From Fredinandcohnia humi (GTDB lineage: Bacteria; Bacillota; Bacilli; Bacillales; Bacillaceae_L): a stretch of 51,467 nucleotides of DNA. The DNA lies in contig NZ_LMBW01000009.1 in NCBI RefSeq assembly GCF_001439915.1, positions 64,235-115,701 of the forward strand, given 5' to 3'. Position numbers and translations under genes: made by a program. Shown piece after piece: positions 16,852-26,127 of the stretch. Every line of letters starts with the position of its first letter. Positions within the stretch are counted from its first letter, which is position 1. The notes beneath the pieces were generated by a model, which saw nothing but the letters and a program-made list of their open reading frames with translations, searched no databases and had not been told where the DNA came from.

Positions 16852-19002
16852 TTAATTTTCTGGCCAACTGATGTCTACATGATCACCAGGGGATAGAATG
16901 TCATAAAATGTGCATTCTTCACCATTTTTTAAGAGCATAAACCTTCCTGCCGAAACTAAAGGCAATTGGATATCAACAAAGCGAAATAAATCCTGGAAAA
17001 TAAATGGTTCCACTTCTTTTGTTGTCATTTGAAGTTTATCACCATGGTTAAGAAGATCATCTTCATGGAGAATCTCCCCATTTCGATAAAATTCATGAAG
17101 TGGTCTACTAAGGGATATCATTTTCTCCTCAAAGAATACTTGAATGGAATAGTCCATTTGAATTTTTTGTGTTTCTGCAAAAAGCATTAATGTTGGGGCT
17201 GTCCACGGCTTCAATTCAAACGAATCCTGATCCATAACAGGGGAAAGTATGGAAACCTTAGCTCCATTCCTCATTAATTTGCTTGAAAATTGTTCTAGCT
17301 TGATGTTTTGTTCGTTTAAAGAAATCGTAAATTCATTTAACCATTCATTCCGGAATGGATAAGTGCTTGTTCGGATCATTTCTTCGATTGTTTCCGGAAA
17401 ATAAAATGAAATCTCATCATGGTCATGTACAAAGCTTTCTGGACTAGTAAGTTGATGATTTTGCTTAATAGTAGCTGTAATAACCATTTCTTCGCCATTC
17501 ATGTAGATCCTTTTTTGAGGGAATTCGTCTATTAGGTCTTTAATCATCACAGTTGCTTTTGTACCGTCTTTACCTTTGCTAACTGTGATATCGTCACCAG
17601 TTAAAACTTCATCCTCAAATGAACACGGCTTACCGTTTTTTAGAAGGACTGGTGATTCCCCGTGGCCACCGGGAATTGTGATGGACTGTTGGTTTACCTT
17701 CACTATCATCGCCAGTCCGGGTTTTCCATAAAGCTTATGCAGCTTTATTCCAGATGCTAGCATGCTATCTCCAACAGTAAGACGTTTCATTTCAAAAAGT
17801 CTCACTGGTTTTTGATTGACTGTCACATTAACATAGTGAACAGGTGTTTGACCCGATGCAACAGCTATACCAATTGGTGTTACGAGTTCAGGTCCTTTTT
17901 GGATACCCTCAGTCATTTCCACCTGATTAATGGCATCAATACCGCGAATAGCAACACGATTTTCAGGTAAACCTAGGGAATATGCAAGCCGTTTTGAAAG
18001 TTCCGGAGTTAAGCTGCCTCCACCAACGAGCATGACAGCCTTAGGTGATTTGTTTTTATTTAAATGCATTATTTCATCCCGAATCGATTCTGCTAATCTA
18101 TCAATCGAGCTAGAAATTTGATCAATTACTTCTTGCCTGTTGATTTCGGTTTCAAAGCCAAGAATGTCGACAACTTGAATGGTATCGTTAGCTAATAAAT
18201 CACGTTTTGCTTGTTCTGCCAGTGGAAAATCGAGGAGAAGCTGGTCACTAATTGCTTCCGTAATTTCATCTCCAGCAATGGGCACCATTCCATAAGCAAT
18301 GACGGTTCCTTCATCTGAAATGGCTATATCAGAGGTACCTGCACCAATATCAACTAACGCCACGTTTAATCTCCTCATCGATTGTGGAATGAGCACATTA
18401 ATGGCGGCAATAGGCTCAAGGGTCAAGGCCTGCATATCAAGGTCTGCTCGATGCAAGGCAGATATTAATGATTCGACAACGACCTTGGGAAGGAAAGTCG
18501 AGATGATCTCAACACTTGCTTCATTACCTTGTTGGTCGATTAAACTTCCTATTTCCTGCTTGTCTAAAAAATAATGGATAACCGAGTAGCCAACGCAGTA
18601 GTAATCATAGCTTTTCTCTGATTGATTTTTTTCGGCTAACGCATATTGTGCTTTTTGCACAGCGCTTAACTCTACATGCAAAATATCTTCTTTTTGAATC
18701 AAAGGCTTTGAAGAAATCTGAATTGATTCACTAGAACGTTCCGTTTTTAAAGCTCTACCAGCAGCGGCAACAGCAGCACTTGTTAATTTACCATGCTTTA
18801 CCTCTAGTATTTCTTTTATTTCACGTATTACATTAGAGACAGCAATAACATCGTGAATTTGCCCATCGACCATGGCTCTTTCCTTATGTTCACGGATTAC
18901 AATATCGATTATTTTATAGGAAGGACCCGTTTTATTAACAATAAGTCCGACTACAGAACGTGTCCCAATATCAAGTGCAAAAATTGATGGATTTTTTTCC
19001 AT
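16852..19002 (-). CDS. Large FtsA/PilM-like actin-family ATPase with repeated C-terminal modules
   Basis: The 716-residue protein starts with an FtsA/PilM-type actin-like ATPase (residues 1-385): phosphate-1 loop LDIGTRSVVGLIV (10-22), an SHS2-like 1C region after about residue 85, phosphate-2 VDIGAGTSD (217-225) and adenosine motif MLVGGGS (324-330). True FtsA is about 420-440 residues. The extra 330 residues hold repeated units, clearest as PVLLKNGKPCSFEDEVLTGD (451-470) and FMLLKNGEECTFYDILSPGD near the end. They look like small beta-grasp (ThiS-like) domains. There is no FtsA-type C-terminal amphipathic helix. It is not the ftsA of the ftsA-ftsZ operon. It is divergent from aroA. The function is unknown. 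Confidence 0.75.
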   Translation of the reverse strand: MEKNPSIFALDIGTRSVVGLIVNKTGPSYKIIDIVIREHKERAMVDGQIHDVIAVSNVIREIKEILEVKHGKLTSAAVAAAGRALKTERSSESIQISSKPLIQKEDILHVELSAVQKAQYALAEKNQSEKSYDYYCVGYSVIHYFLDKQEIGSLIDQQGNEASVEIISTFLPKVVVESLISALHRADLDMQALTLEPIAAINVLIPQSMRRLNVALVDIGAGTSDIAISDEGTVIAYGMVPIAGDEITEAISDQLLLDFPLAEQAKRDLLANDTIQVVDILGFETEINRQEVIDQISSSIDRLAESIRDEIMHLNKNKSPKAVMLVGGGSLTPELSKRLAYSLGLPENRVAIRGIDAINQVEMTEGIQKGPELVTPIGIAVASGQTPVHYVNVTVNQKPVRLFEMKRLTVGDSMLASGIKLHKLYGKPGLAMIVKVNQQSITIPGGHGESPVLLKNGKPCSFEDEVLTGDDITVSKGKDGTKATVMIKDLIDEFPQKRIYMNGEEMVITATIKQNHQLTSPESFVHDHDEISFYFPETIEEMIRTSTYPFRNEWLNEFTISLNEQNIKLEQFSSKLMRNGAKVSILSPVMDQDSFELKPWTAPTLMLFAETQKIQMDYSIQVFFEEKMISLSRPLHEFYRNGEILHEDDLLNHGDKLQMTTKEVEPFIFQDLFRFVDIQLPLVSAGRFMLLKNGEECTFYDILSPGDHVDISWPEN

Positions 19003-19027
19003 TATGTATTCACCTATATTTACAAGA

Positions 19028-19033
19028 ATTATA
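19028..19033 (-). promoter_or_regulatory. Possible -10 for the FtsA-like gene
   Basis: TATAAT on the - strand lies 26 bases upstream of the start codon. The expected -35 position falls inside the palindrome at 19041-19070 and does not match the consensus. Confidence 0.3.
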
Positions 19034-19040
19034 AAAATAC

Positions 19041-19070
19041 TTTACCACTTAAAAGCGTTTAAGTGGTAAA
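19041..19070. promoter_or_regulatory. Perfect 13-bp inverted repeat between divergent genes (operator candidate)
   Basis: TTTACCACTTAAA-AGCG-TTTAAGTGGTAAA. It lies just upstream of the aroA -35 and across the -35 region of the possible FtsA-like promoter. There is no T-run typical of a terminator. Confidence 0.5.
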
Positions 19071-19077
19071 AAAGTTA

Positions 19078-19106
19078 GTGACAGATTGAACGATTTCGAT
19101 TATAAT
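19078..19106 (+). promoter_or_regulatory. SigA promoter of aroA
   Basis: GTGACA (19078-19083), a 17-bp spacer and TATAAT (19101-19106). Start of transcription would be near 19113. Confidence 0.7.
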
Positions 19107-19183
19107 GAATTCTAATTACTTGAAATGTATCATATTTTCAATTAGATTGCGACTTAAAGCTTATGGGAGAAAGGAAGAGTGTG

Positions 19184-20263
19184 ATGAGTAAAGCAGTAGA
19201 ACTAGATAATCTTCGCGAAAGAGTGGAAGAAATTAATCTTGAAATTCTTAAACTTATTAGTGAACGCGGTAAATTGGTTCAAGAGATTGGGAAGGTAAAG
19301 GAAACACAAGGTGTTAATCGCTATGATCCAGTTCGCGAGAGAACAATGTTAAATAACATTTTGGAACATAATGAAGGACCTTTTGAAACATCAACAATAC
19401 AACATATCTTCAAAGAAATCTTTAAAGCAGGTCTAGAGATACAGGAAGATGATCATCGCAAAGCTCTTCTTGTTTCACGTAAGAAAAAGCCTGAAGATAC
19501 AATTGTAGATGTGAAGGGTGTAAAAATCGGTAATGGTACACAGCAATTTATCGTTGGACCTTGTGCAGTTGAAAGCTATGAGCAAACAGTAGCAGTTGCA
19601 CAGGAAGCGAAGAAGTATGGCTTACGTTTGCTTCGTGGTGGTGCATTTAAGCCAAGAACTTCACCATATGACTTCCAAGGATTAGGGCTTGAAGGATTAA
19701 AAATCTTAAAACGTGTTGCGGATGAAACTGATATGGCTGTTATTAGTGAAATTGTAAATCCAGCGGACATTGAAGTTGCTTGCGATTACATTGATGTCAT
19801 TCAAATCGGTGCACGTAACATGCAGAACTTTGAATTATTAAAAGCAGCAGGTTCAGTTAAAAAGCCTGTATTATTGAAACGTGGAATAGCTGCAACGATT
19901 GATGAGTTCGTAAATGCGGCAGAATATATCATTTCTCAAGGAAATGACCAAATCATTCTTTGTGAAAGAGGAATCCGTACGTACGAAAGAGCTACTCGTA
20001 ATACATTAGATATTTCTGCGGTTCCAATTTTAAAACAGGAAACACACTTACCAGTATTTGTTGACGTAACACACTCAACTGGACGTCGTGATTTATTATT
20101 GCCAACTGCAAAAGCGGCTCTTGCAATTGGAGCAGATGGTGTCATGGCGGAGGTTCATCCAGATCCAGCAGTTGCTCTATCAGATTCAGCACAGCAAATG
20201 GATTTTGATCAATTTGAAAAATGGATTACGGAACTTAAAGCATCACTAGCAGTTCGTGTATAA
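19184..20263 (+). CDS. aroA: Bifunctional chorismate mutase / DAHP synthase AroA
   Basis: The 359-residue protein has an N-terminal AroQ-type chorismate mutase (residues about 1-90, [20 protein letters not shown], with R/K active-site residues) fused to a KDPG-aldolase-like DAHP synthase (residues about 105-355: [29 protein letters not shown]). It makes DAHP from PEP and erythrose-4-phosphate, the first shikimate step; the mutase domain senses prephenate/chorismate in the Bacillus enzyme. ATG 19184 is preferred to ATG 19163 because AAAGGAAG precedes it and it gives the family's 358-residue length. The stop TAA belongs to family B copy B4. Confidence 0.95.
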   Translation: MSKAVELDNLRERVEEINLEILKLISERGKLVQEIGKVKETQGVNRYDPVRERTMLNNILEHNEGPFETSTIQHIFKEIFKAGLEIQEDDHRKALLVSRKKKPEDTIVDVKGVKIGNGTQQFIVGPCAVESYEQTVAVAQEAKKYGLRLLRGGAFKPRTSPYDFQGLGLEGLKILKRVADETDMAVISEIVNPADIEVACDYIDVIQIGARNMQNFELLKAAGSVKKPVLLKRGIAATIDEFVNAAEYIISQGNDQIILCERGIRTYERATRNTLDISAVPILKQETHLPVFVDVTHSTGRRDLLLPTAKAALAIGADGVMAEVHPDPAVALSDSAQQMDFDQFEKWITELKASLAVRV

Positions 20264-20397
20264 CTTAATTCAGTTGTGGTAAAGACCCCAACTAAATTAA
20301 GTTAAAGCCTCCGGCGGATGCCTCAGATTTTTAGAGGAAGTTTTTCAAGCATGCTTGAAAAAAATCTGGGCGCAAATACGCCAAGGCGCATTTGACT
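20261..20397 (+). repeat. Family B intergenic repeat, copy B4
   Basis: TAACTTAATTCAGTTG, starting at the aroA stop, pairs with CAACTAAATTAAGTTA; the centre of the stem differs from the other copies on both arms. The inner hairpin is TTTTTCAAG-CATG-CTTGAAAAA where other copies have CGAG/CTCG. The outer stem is CAGATT/AATCTG. Confidence 0.95.
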
Positions 20398-20405
20398 TTT
20401 CATTT

Positions 20406-20437
20406 AAACCTCCTACTATTATAGTAGGAGGTTTTTT
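20406..20437 (+). terminator. Rho-independent terminator of aroA
   Basis: AAACCTCCTACTA-TTA-TAGTAGGAGGTTT is a perfect 13-bp stem followed by T residues. It is placed after the family B copy. Confidence 0.95.
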
Positions 20438-20478
20438 GGGTGTTTTGTTTCGAATTTGTTAAGAATTGCACAAAGTAA

Positions 20479-20507
20479 TTGCCCAAATAAACGAAGTAGC
20501 GTATGAT
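20479..20507 (+). promoter_or_regulatory. SigA promoter of ccpA
   Basis: TTGCCC (20479-20484), a 17-bp spacer and TATGAT (20502-20507). The leader would be about 85 nt. Confidence 0.6.
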
Positions 20508-20599
20508 AATCTACATAAAGTAAGCAAACATGACATTTGTTTGTATAAAATAGTTCATACTAACATATAAGTGGTAACTTGAAATAAGGAGTGCTGTCA

Positions 20600-21601
20600 A
20601 TGAATGTGACAATCTATGATGTAGCGAGGGAAGCCAATGTATCAATGGCAACCGTATCTCGTGTTGTAAATGGTAACCCAAATGTAAAACCAACCACCCG
20701 AAAAAAAGTACAAGAAGTGATTGAACGATTAGGCTATCGCCCAAATGCTGTGGCTCGAGGATTAGCTAGTAAGAAAACAACAACAGTCGGAGTAATCATT
20801 CCAGATATCTCAAATATTTTTTATTCTGAACTAGCACGTGGAATTGAAGATATTGCGACAATGTATAAATACAATATTATCCTTAGCAACTCGGACCAAA
20901 ACAAGGATAAAGAATTTCACCTTTTAAATACAATGCTTGGTAAGCAGGTTGATGGTATTGTCTTTATGAGCGGAAATGTTACAGAAGAACATGTCGAGGA
21001 ATTCGGAAAATCTCCTGTGCCGATTGTATTAGCTGCCTCAGTAGAAAGAACAAATTCGGTCCCAGCCGTTACAATTGATGTTGAGCAGGCATCATATGAT
21101 GCGGTTATTGAATTAACTAAAAGAGGTCATAAGAAAATAGCATTTGTTAGCGGGCTATTGAATGAACCAATTAACGGTGAAGAGAAACTTGCTGGTTATA
21201 AACGTGCAATTGAGGATGCCGGTCTTTCTTACAATGAAGAATATGTAATCGAAGGTGATTACACCTATGATTCAGGTATTGAAGGTTTCGAAAAAATACA
21301 TGAACTAGCTGAGAAGCCAACAGCTATATTTGTGGGTACAGATGAAATGGCATTAGGTGTTATCCATAGTGCGCAGGATCTAGGCTACTCGATTCCTAAT
21401 GATTTAGAAGTGATTGGCTTTGATAATACACGTTTAGCCATGATGGTGCGACCACAGCTTACCTCGGTTGTTCAACCAATGTATGACATCGGTGCGGTAG
21501 CCATGAGATTATTAACGAAGCTCATGAACAAAGAAAATGTAGATGAACAAATCGTGGTGTTACCACACCGTATTGAATTTAGAAAATCTACAAAAGAATA
21601 A
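20600..21601 (+). CDS. ccpA: Catabolite control protein A
   Basis: The 333-residue LacI-family regulator controls carbon catabolism with HPr-Ser-P as corepressor and binds cre sites. The helix-turn-helix [22 protein letters not shown] is at residues 3-24 and the hinge [14 protein letters not shown] follows at about 46-59. The rest is a periplasmic-binding-like core nearly the same as B. subtilis CcpA by eye ([20 protein letters not shown]). ATG 20600 has AAGGAGTG upstream; the GTG at 20591 is inside that site. It is followed by its own terminator. The B. subtilis motP-motS genes, which I recall downstream, are absent here. Confidence 0.96.
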   Translation: MNVTIYDVAREANVSMATVSRVVNGNPNVKPTTRKKVQEVIERLGYRPNAVARGLASKKTTTVGVIIPDISNIFYSELARGIEDIATMYKYNIILSNSDQNKDKEFHLLNTMLGKQVDGIVFMSGNVTEEHVEEFGKSPVPIVLAASVERTNSVPAVTIDVEQASYDAVIELTKRGHKKIAFVSGLLNEPINGEEKLAGYKRAIEDAGLSYNEEYVIEGDYTYDSGIEGFEKIHELAEKPTAIFVGTDEMALGVIHSAQDLGYSIPNDLEVIGFDNTRLAMMVRPQLTSVVQPMYDIGAVAMRLLTKLMNKENVDEQIVVLPHRIEFRKSTKE

Positions 21602-21606
21602 GAAGG

Positions 21607-21636
21607 AAAAACACGGCTAATGTGCCGTGTTTTCTT
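21607..21636 (+). terminator. Rho-independent terminator of ccpA
   Basis: AAAACACGGC-TAATGT-GCCGTGTTTT, followed by CTTCTTT. The symmetric A/T flanks make it usable from both sides. Confidence 0.85.
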
Positions 21637-21642
21637 CTTTCG

Positions 21643-21765
21643 ATGTCTAGCTCCAGGCGCCATCGGCTCTATGGTCTAGCCAATCGCTTCGGAAGGTAAA
21701 ATGCACCTTCTGTCAGCGCTCGTCTTATGCTTGTCGCTGATAGGCGGGCGCCTTGCGCTTTTCTT
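21643..21765 (+). repeat. Family A intergenic repeat, copy A7
   Basis: ATGTCTAGCTCCAGGCGCC ... GGGCGCCTTGCGCTTTTCTT. The last bases overlap the acuC stop codon (21764-21766, - strand), so the repeat runs up to and into the end of the gene. Confidence 0.92.
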
Positions 21766-22918
21766 ATTTTTGCCGTATCTGATAAAGAGTTTTTGTTACA
21801 GTTAAAGCATTTTTTTCCTCAATTTCTGCTTTTCTAGGGATAGGTGGATAAATATCTGGTTCATCATCCCAGAATGCCGGAAGAGTAAATTTTGATTTTG
21901 GCTGCCATTTATTGATCCAATCTATTGGAAGGGGACCACTTAACTCTGATTTTTCAATCATTTCAAGCCAAATTAGAGACCACGCTCTTGGTACGACTCT
22001 CCAAATATCATACCCGCCACCACCAACTGCAATCCAGCGTCCATCACAATATTGATGAGCAAGCTTGTGGGCAAGCTTAGGAATTTCCCGATAGATTTTC
22101 ATTGTGGCCGACAAATGGGTTAATGGATCATAATAGTGGGAGTCCACACCATTTTGCGTAAAGATAACATCAGGTTTGAAAAATTCTGTTACCTCTGTAA
22201 AAGCTGTAGTGTAGGCGTGTAACCATGATTCATCTTCCGTAAATGCATCCAATGGGATATTGAAGGAATAACCATATCCTGTGCCTGAGCCTCTCTCAGT
22301 CACGTTTCCTGTACCAGGAAAGAGATATCTTCCTGTCTCATGAATGGAAAGTGTACATACGCCAGGATCATCATAAAATGTCCATTGAACACCATCCCCA
22401 TGATGAGCATCTGTATCAACATAAAGTACTTTTACATTATATTTCTTTTGCATATAGCGAATTGCAACAGCACTGTCATTGTACACACAAAATCCGGAGG
22501 CTTTCCCTCGGAATCCATGGTGTAATCCGCCGCCAAGATTAAGCGCGTGCTTTGACTTGCCAGACATTACATGATCAACTGCAGAGAGGGTAGCGCCAAC
22601 CAGTAAGGCACTTGCTTCGTGCATCCCCGGGAAAATAGGGGTATCCTCAGTGCCGATTCCATAGCTATGTCCTACTTCTGCGGGGAGTTTTCCTTCTCCA
22701 GCTAACTTTACTGCTTCGATGAATTTGGGGTCATGAACAAGCTTCAATTCTTCATCGGTTGCAATTCTAGGTGGTATTACATCTGAGTCATTTATTAAGT
22801 TCAGACTTTTGAGCAGATCATATGTAAGCTTTACCCTCGTTTGATTAAAGGGGTGGTCTTGACTAAAACGATATTTTAACAATTGATCCGAATAGACAAA
22901 AACAGATTCTTTCGTCAT
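21764..22918 (-). CDS. acuC: Acetoin utilization protein AcuC (class I HDAC-like deacetylase)
   Basis: The 384-residue zinc deacetylase of the arginase/HDAC fold is the one that, in B. subtilis, removes the acetyl group from AcsA. Motifs are GGGLHHGFRGKASGFCVYND, DTDAHHGDGVQ and GGGGYDIWRVVPRAW, with paired histidines and metal aspartates in place. ATG 22918 is used; it lies two bases after the acuB stop, with AGGACT upstream, so acuB and acuC are translationally close. It is the last gene of acuABC, facing ccpA. Its stop is part of the edge of repeat A7. Confidence 0.93.
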   Translation of the reverse strand: MTKESVFVYSDQLLKYRFSQDHPFNQTRVKLTYDLLKSLNLINDSDVIPPRIATDEELKLVHDPKFIEAVKLAGEGKLPAEVGHSYGIGTEDTPIFPGMHEASALLVGATLSAVDHVMSGKSKHALNLGGGLHHGFRGKASGFCVYNDSAVAIRYMQKKYNVKVLYVDTDAHHGDGVQWTFYDDPGVCTLSIHETGRYLFPGTGNVTERGSGTGYGYSFNIPLDAFTEDESWLHAYTTAFTEVTEFFKPDVIFTQNGVDSHYYDPLTHLSATMKIYREIPKLAHKLAHQYCDGRWIAVGGGGYDIWRVVPRAWSLIWLEMIEKSELSGPLPIDWINKWQPKSKFTLPAFWDDEPDIYPPIPRKAEIEEKNALTVTKTLYQIRQK

Positions 22919-22920
22919 AA

Positions 22921-23559
22921 TTAGAGTCCTGGAAATAACGGCCACATCACAGTGTAGCCTTCATTTTTAAGATTTGTAATGATTTTATTCGGATTCATTG
23001 TTTGAACTCGTATCACAATAATTTTATATTGGACATCCTTGTCAGGATACACAAGGACACTGTGAATATTCACATTATGATTTTTAATGACATTGACAAC
23101 CTCTGCTAGCGTACCTGCCCGATTAGGAACCTTAATTTCTAGTTGGGAGCCAGGTTGGTTTGCACCAGTTAATTGTGCAAAGGTATGAAGGAGGTCCGTT
23201 TCCGTGATGATTCCAACTAATTTTCCATTAGATTCAATCGGTAGACAGCCAATCCGATGTTGGGAAAGGACAGCGCTGATTTCTTCAACAAAATCGAGAG
23301 GATGACCAGTTATCACATCTTTTACCATAATCTCTTTAACTGGTGATTCAAGGGTTTTTTCTTCGTTAGTAAAGTCTAGGATGGAGGGCTTTGCATCACG
23401 AATATCGCGGTCACTAATCAGCCCAATCACATGTTGATTTGGATCAATGATGGGAATATGACGAATCTTTTTTTCGTCCATTAATTTTATCGCAGTTGAA
23501 ATAGTATCATCAGCCGATAAAGTTGTTACATTTTTTTTCATAATTTCTTCAATAATCAT
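22921..23559 (-). CDS. acuB: AcuB, CBS-pair and ACT domain protein
   Basis: The 212-residue protein has two CBS domains (residues about 1-60 and 75-135; MIIEEIMKKNVTTLSADDT, LGIIT-type ends) and a C-terminal ACT-like domain (about 137-212, LEIKVPNRAGTLAEVVNVI). This layout suggests binding of an adenine nucleotide and a small ligand. Its exact job in the acu operon is unknown. GGGAGGGGG precedes the ATG. It lies between acuA (23-bp gap) and acuC (2-bp gap). Confidence 0.93.
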   Translation of the reverse strand: MIIEEIMKKNVTTLSADDTISTAIKLMDEKKIRHIPIIDPNQHVIGLISDRDIRDAKPSILDFTNEEKTLESPVKEIMVKDVITGHPLDFVEEISAVLSQHRIGCLPIESNGKLVGIITETDLLHTFAQLTGANQPGSQLEIKVPNRAGTLAEVVNVIKNHNVNIHSVLVYPDKDVQYKIIVIRVQTMNPNKIITNLKNEGYTVMWPLFPGL

Positions 23560-23582
23560 GTATATCCCCCTCCCTTATCCAC

Positions 23583-24215
23583 TTAATACATGAATCGATT
23601 CATAAATCGTAACCTATCAAACCTTTCAACAGTATCCTGATTGACCCGTTTTCCAATACGGGCCATTAAACAATTGGCTGGATGTGAACTAATTTCAGGG
23701 TCGTCCGTCGCAAACCATTCAAGTCCGCCAGCACTCATCATTTTTTCCATTACCTTTCGATACTCCCAAACATTAAGACCTGTGCCTTTTAAGTCCCAGT
23801 GCCAATAATATTCTGTAGTTATGATCAGATAGTCCTCCATCCAATCATCCATCATTGAAACAATTAGTAGATTTTTTCCAACCCGACTGCCGCGAAACTT
23901 TGGAATTACTTCAATCGCACCTAATTCTATTAAATTCTCTATTTTTCCCTCAGACCAACGTTCAAGCGGGTCTGGATATAGATATGTAACATACCCAACA
24001 ACGGTATTATGCTCTCTTGCGATAATGATTCTTCCTTCAGGTAGATCAGCAATTTCAATCAATGCTTTATGTTGTTGGTTTGGAGGTCGAAAAGCTACCA
24101 GATCCTCGTGAAATTCATAGCTTGCTAGGGCCTGTCCAGAAATGGGACCTTCAATAATGAGCGTACCATTAGGGGTCTTTAGTTCCTTAGCATTATATGT
24201 TTTCTTATGCTCCAC
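23583..24215 (-). CDS. acuA: Protein N-acetyltransferase AcuA
   Basis: The 210-residue GNAT-family enzyme acetylates and inactivates acetyl-CoA synthetase AcsA. The acetyl-CoA loop is seen in IPKFRGSRVGKNLL; the conserved YLYPDPLERWSEG and the C-terminal MARIGKRVNQ...RFMNRFMY match the B. subtilis protein as I remember it. The GTG at 24215 (VEHKKTYNAKELK) is chosen, with GGTGGTGA upstream, because homologues start MEHHKTY. A 16-codon extension to a TTG at 24263 lacks support. It is the first gene of acuABC and divergent from its substrate gene acsA. Confidence 0.93.
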   Translation of the reverse strand: MEHKKTYNAKELKTPNGTLIIEGPISGQALASYEFHEDLVAFRPPNQQHKALIEIADLPEGRIIIAREHNTVVGYVTYLYPDPLERWSEGKIENLIELGAIEVIPKFRGSRVGKNLLIVSMMDDWMEDYLIITTEYYWHWDLKGTGLNVWEYRKVMEKMMSAGGLEWFATDDPEISSHPANCLMARIGKRVNQDTVERFDRLRFMNRFMY

Positions 24216-24266
24216 AATGTCACCACCAATCTTAGTCATTACCATTATACATGAAACTAGCAAAAA

Positions 24267-24279
24267 TGAAGCGGTTACA
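24267..24279 (-). promoter_or_regulatory. cre-like site in the acuA leader (imperfect)
   Basis: On the - strand TGTAACCGCTTCA resembles TGWAANCGNTNWCA but is one base short on one side. In B. subtilis both acsA and acuABC are under CcpA, so a site here is expected. Confidence 0.35.
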
Positions 24280-24341
24280 GACTCTTTTACATTAATTATA
24301 CAATTTTATATAAAAATATTATATATAAAAAATTTAAAAAA

Positions 24342-24370
24342 TTGAGAAAAGGTAAGTTTTATTTTATAAT
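24342..24370 (+). promoter_or_regulatory. SigA promoter of acsA
   Basis: TTGAGA (24342-24347), a 17-bp spacer and TATAAT (24365-24370), 37 bases before the acsA start. Confidence 0.7.
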
Positions 24371-24407
24371 AGAATAGTAAATAACTTACATAAAGGGGAA
24401 ATGTAGA

Positions 24408-26126
24408 GTGAAAACGGAAGCGCTACCAGTGACAAAAGGAAATTATAATTTAAAAGATTATGATGATGCATATGCGAATTTTGATTGGGCGGAGGTAGAA
24501 TCAAATTTTTCCTGGTCTGAAACAGGTAGGGTTAATATTGCCTATGAAGCGATTGACCGCCATGCTGAGGGTGTGAGGAAAAATAAAATTGCCCTTTATT
24601 ATCGTGATCCAGTTCGTGATGAGAAGTATACGTTTAAAGAAATGAAAGAATATACAAACCGTGCCGCAAACGTCTTAAAACAAGCTACCGATGTTGAAAA
24701 AGGGGACCGCGTATTTGTGTTTATGCCACGTTCTCCTGAATTGTATTTTGCAGTATTAGGGGCTATTAAATTAGGAGCAATCGTTGGTCCTTTATTTGAA
24801 GCATTCATGGAAGGCGCTGTACGTGATCGTTTGGCGGACAGTGAAGCGAAGGTAATTGTCACTACTCCAGATTTAGTAGATCGGGTTCCTTTTAATGATT
24901 TACCTGCATTAAAGCATATTGTCTTAGTTGGGGAAAATGTAACAGAGGCTGGGCCGATTATTGATTTTCTTGGCCGGTTAAAAACAGCAAGTAAAGAGTT
25001 AGAAATTGAATGGGTTGAAAAAACGGATGGTATGCTCTTACACTATACTTCCGGTTCAACAGGTAAGCCAAAGGGAGTCTTACATGTTCATAATGCGATG
25101 ATTCAACAATACCAAACAGCAAAATGGATTCTTGATTTAAAAGAGGATGACATCTATTGGTGTACCGCTGACCCTGGTTGGGTAACAGGTACCTCATATG
25201 GTATTTTCGGTCCATGGCTAAATGGAGCATCTAACGTTATCGTAGGAGGGCGCTTTAGACCGGAAAACTGGTACCAAACCATTGAGGATTATGGAATTAC
25301 AGTTTGGTATAGTGCGCCAACAGCATTTAGAATGTTAATGGGTGCCGGAGACGAAATAGTAAAAGAATTTGATTTACGTTCATTAAGACATGTATTAAGT
25401 GTTGGTGAACCGCTAAACCCTGAGGTTGTCCGTTGGGGAGTTAAGGTCTTTAATTTGCGCATACACGATAACTGGTGGATGACAGAAACAGGCGCTCAGT
25501 TGATTTCTAATTACGCTTGTATGGAAATTAAGCCAGGCTCAATGGGTAAACCATTCCCGGGGATAAAGGCCGCCATTGTCGATGACCAAGGCAATGAACT
25601 CCCGCCAAATCGGATGGGGAACTTAGCGATTAAAAAAGGCTGGCCATCCATGATGTATCAAATTTGGAACAATCCGGCCAAATATGAATCTTATTTTATG
25701 CCAGGTGATTGGTATGTATCAGGGGATTCAGCCTATATGGACGAGGATGGTTATTTCTGGTTCCAAGGCCGTGTGGATGATGTCATCATGACGTCTGGTG
25801 AACGCGTAGGACCATTTGAAGTTGAAAGTAAACTCGTTGAACACCCTGCAATCGCAGAGGCTGGGGTGATTGGAAAGCCAGATCCTGTACGTGGAGAAAT
25901 CATCAAGGCTTTCGTTGCGTTAATTGATGGCTATGAAGCAACGGATGAATTAAAAGAGGAAATTAGAGATTTTGTGAAAAAGGGATTAGCTGCACATGCT
26001 GCACCGCGTGAAATTGAATTCAAGGAAAAACTTCCAAAAACTCGCAGCGGAAAAATCATGAGACGTGTTCTTAAAGCGTGGGAGCTTGATTTGCCAACAG
26101 GCGACCTTTCCACAATGGAAGATTAA
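24408..26126 (+). CDS. acsA: Acetyl-CoA synthetase AcsA
   Basis: The 572-residue AMP-forming acetate-CoA ligase activates acetate during growth on acetate or after overflow. The P-loop is HYTSGSTGKPKG, the aromatic region WWMTETGAQ, the A8 hinge is SGERVGPFEVES and the C-terminal PKTRSGKIMRR. By codon count the lysine in SGKIM is residue 549, the position acetylated by AcuA in B. subtilis, so the control site is intact. The GTG start at 24408 has AAAGGGG upstream. It is divergent from acuABC and followed by repeat A8 and a strong terminator. Confidence 0.95.
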   Translation: MKTEALPVTKGNYNLKDYDDAYANFDWAEVESNFSWSETGRVNIAYEAIDRHAEGVRKNKIALYYRDPVRDEKYTFKEMKEYTNRAANVLKQATDVEKGDRVFVFMPRSPELYFAVLGAIKLGAIVGPLFEAFMEGAVRDRLADSEAKVIVTTPDLVDRVPFNDLPALKHIVLVGENVTEAGPIIDFLGRLKTASKELEIEWVEKTDGMLLHYTSGSTGKPKGVLHVHNAMIQQYQTAKWILDLKEDDIYWCTADPGWVTGTSYGIFGPWLNGASNVIVGGRFRPENWYQTIEDYGITVWYSAPTAFRMLMGAGDEIVKEFDLRSLRHVLSVGEPLNPEVVRWGVKVFNLRIHDNWWMTETGAQLISNYACMEIKPGSMGKPFPGIKAAIVDDQGNELPPNRMGNLAIKKGWPSMMYQIWNNPAKYESYFMPGDWYVSGDSAYMDEDGYFWFQGRVDDVIMTSGERVGPFEVESKLVEHPAIAEAGVIGKPDPVRGEIIKAFVALIDGYEATDELKEEIRDFVKKGLAAHAAPREIEFKEKLPKTRSGKIMRRVLKAWELDLPTGDLSTMED

Positions 26127-26127
26127 A

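Noticed and set aside
16852-19002. Canonical cell-division FtsA
   Set aside because: Too long, no ftsZ neighbour, no C-terminal membrane helix; the ezrA and sftA genes nearby are not the ftsAZ operon.
24267-24279. Confident CcpA site upstream of acsA/acuA
   Set aside because: The site is one base short of the consensus spacing. It is listed only as a weak candidate.
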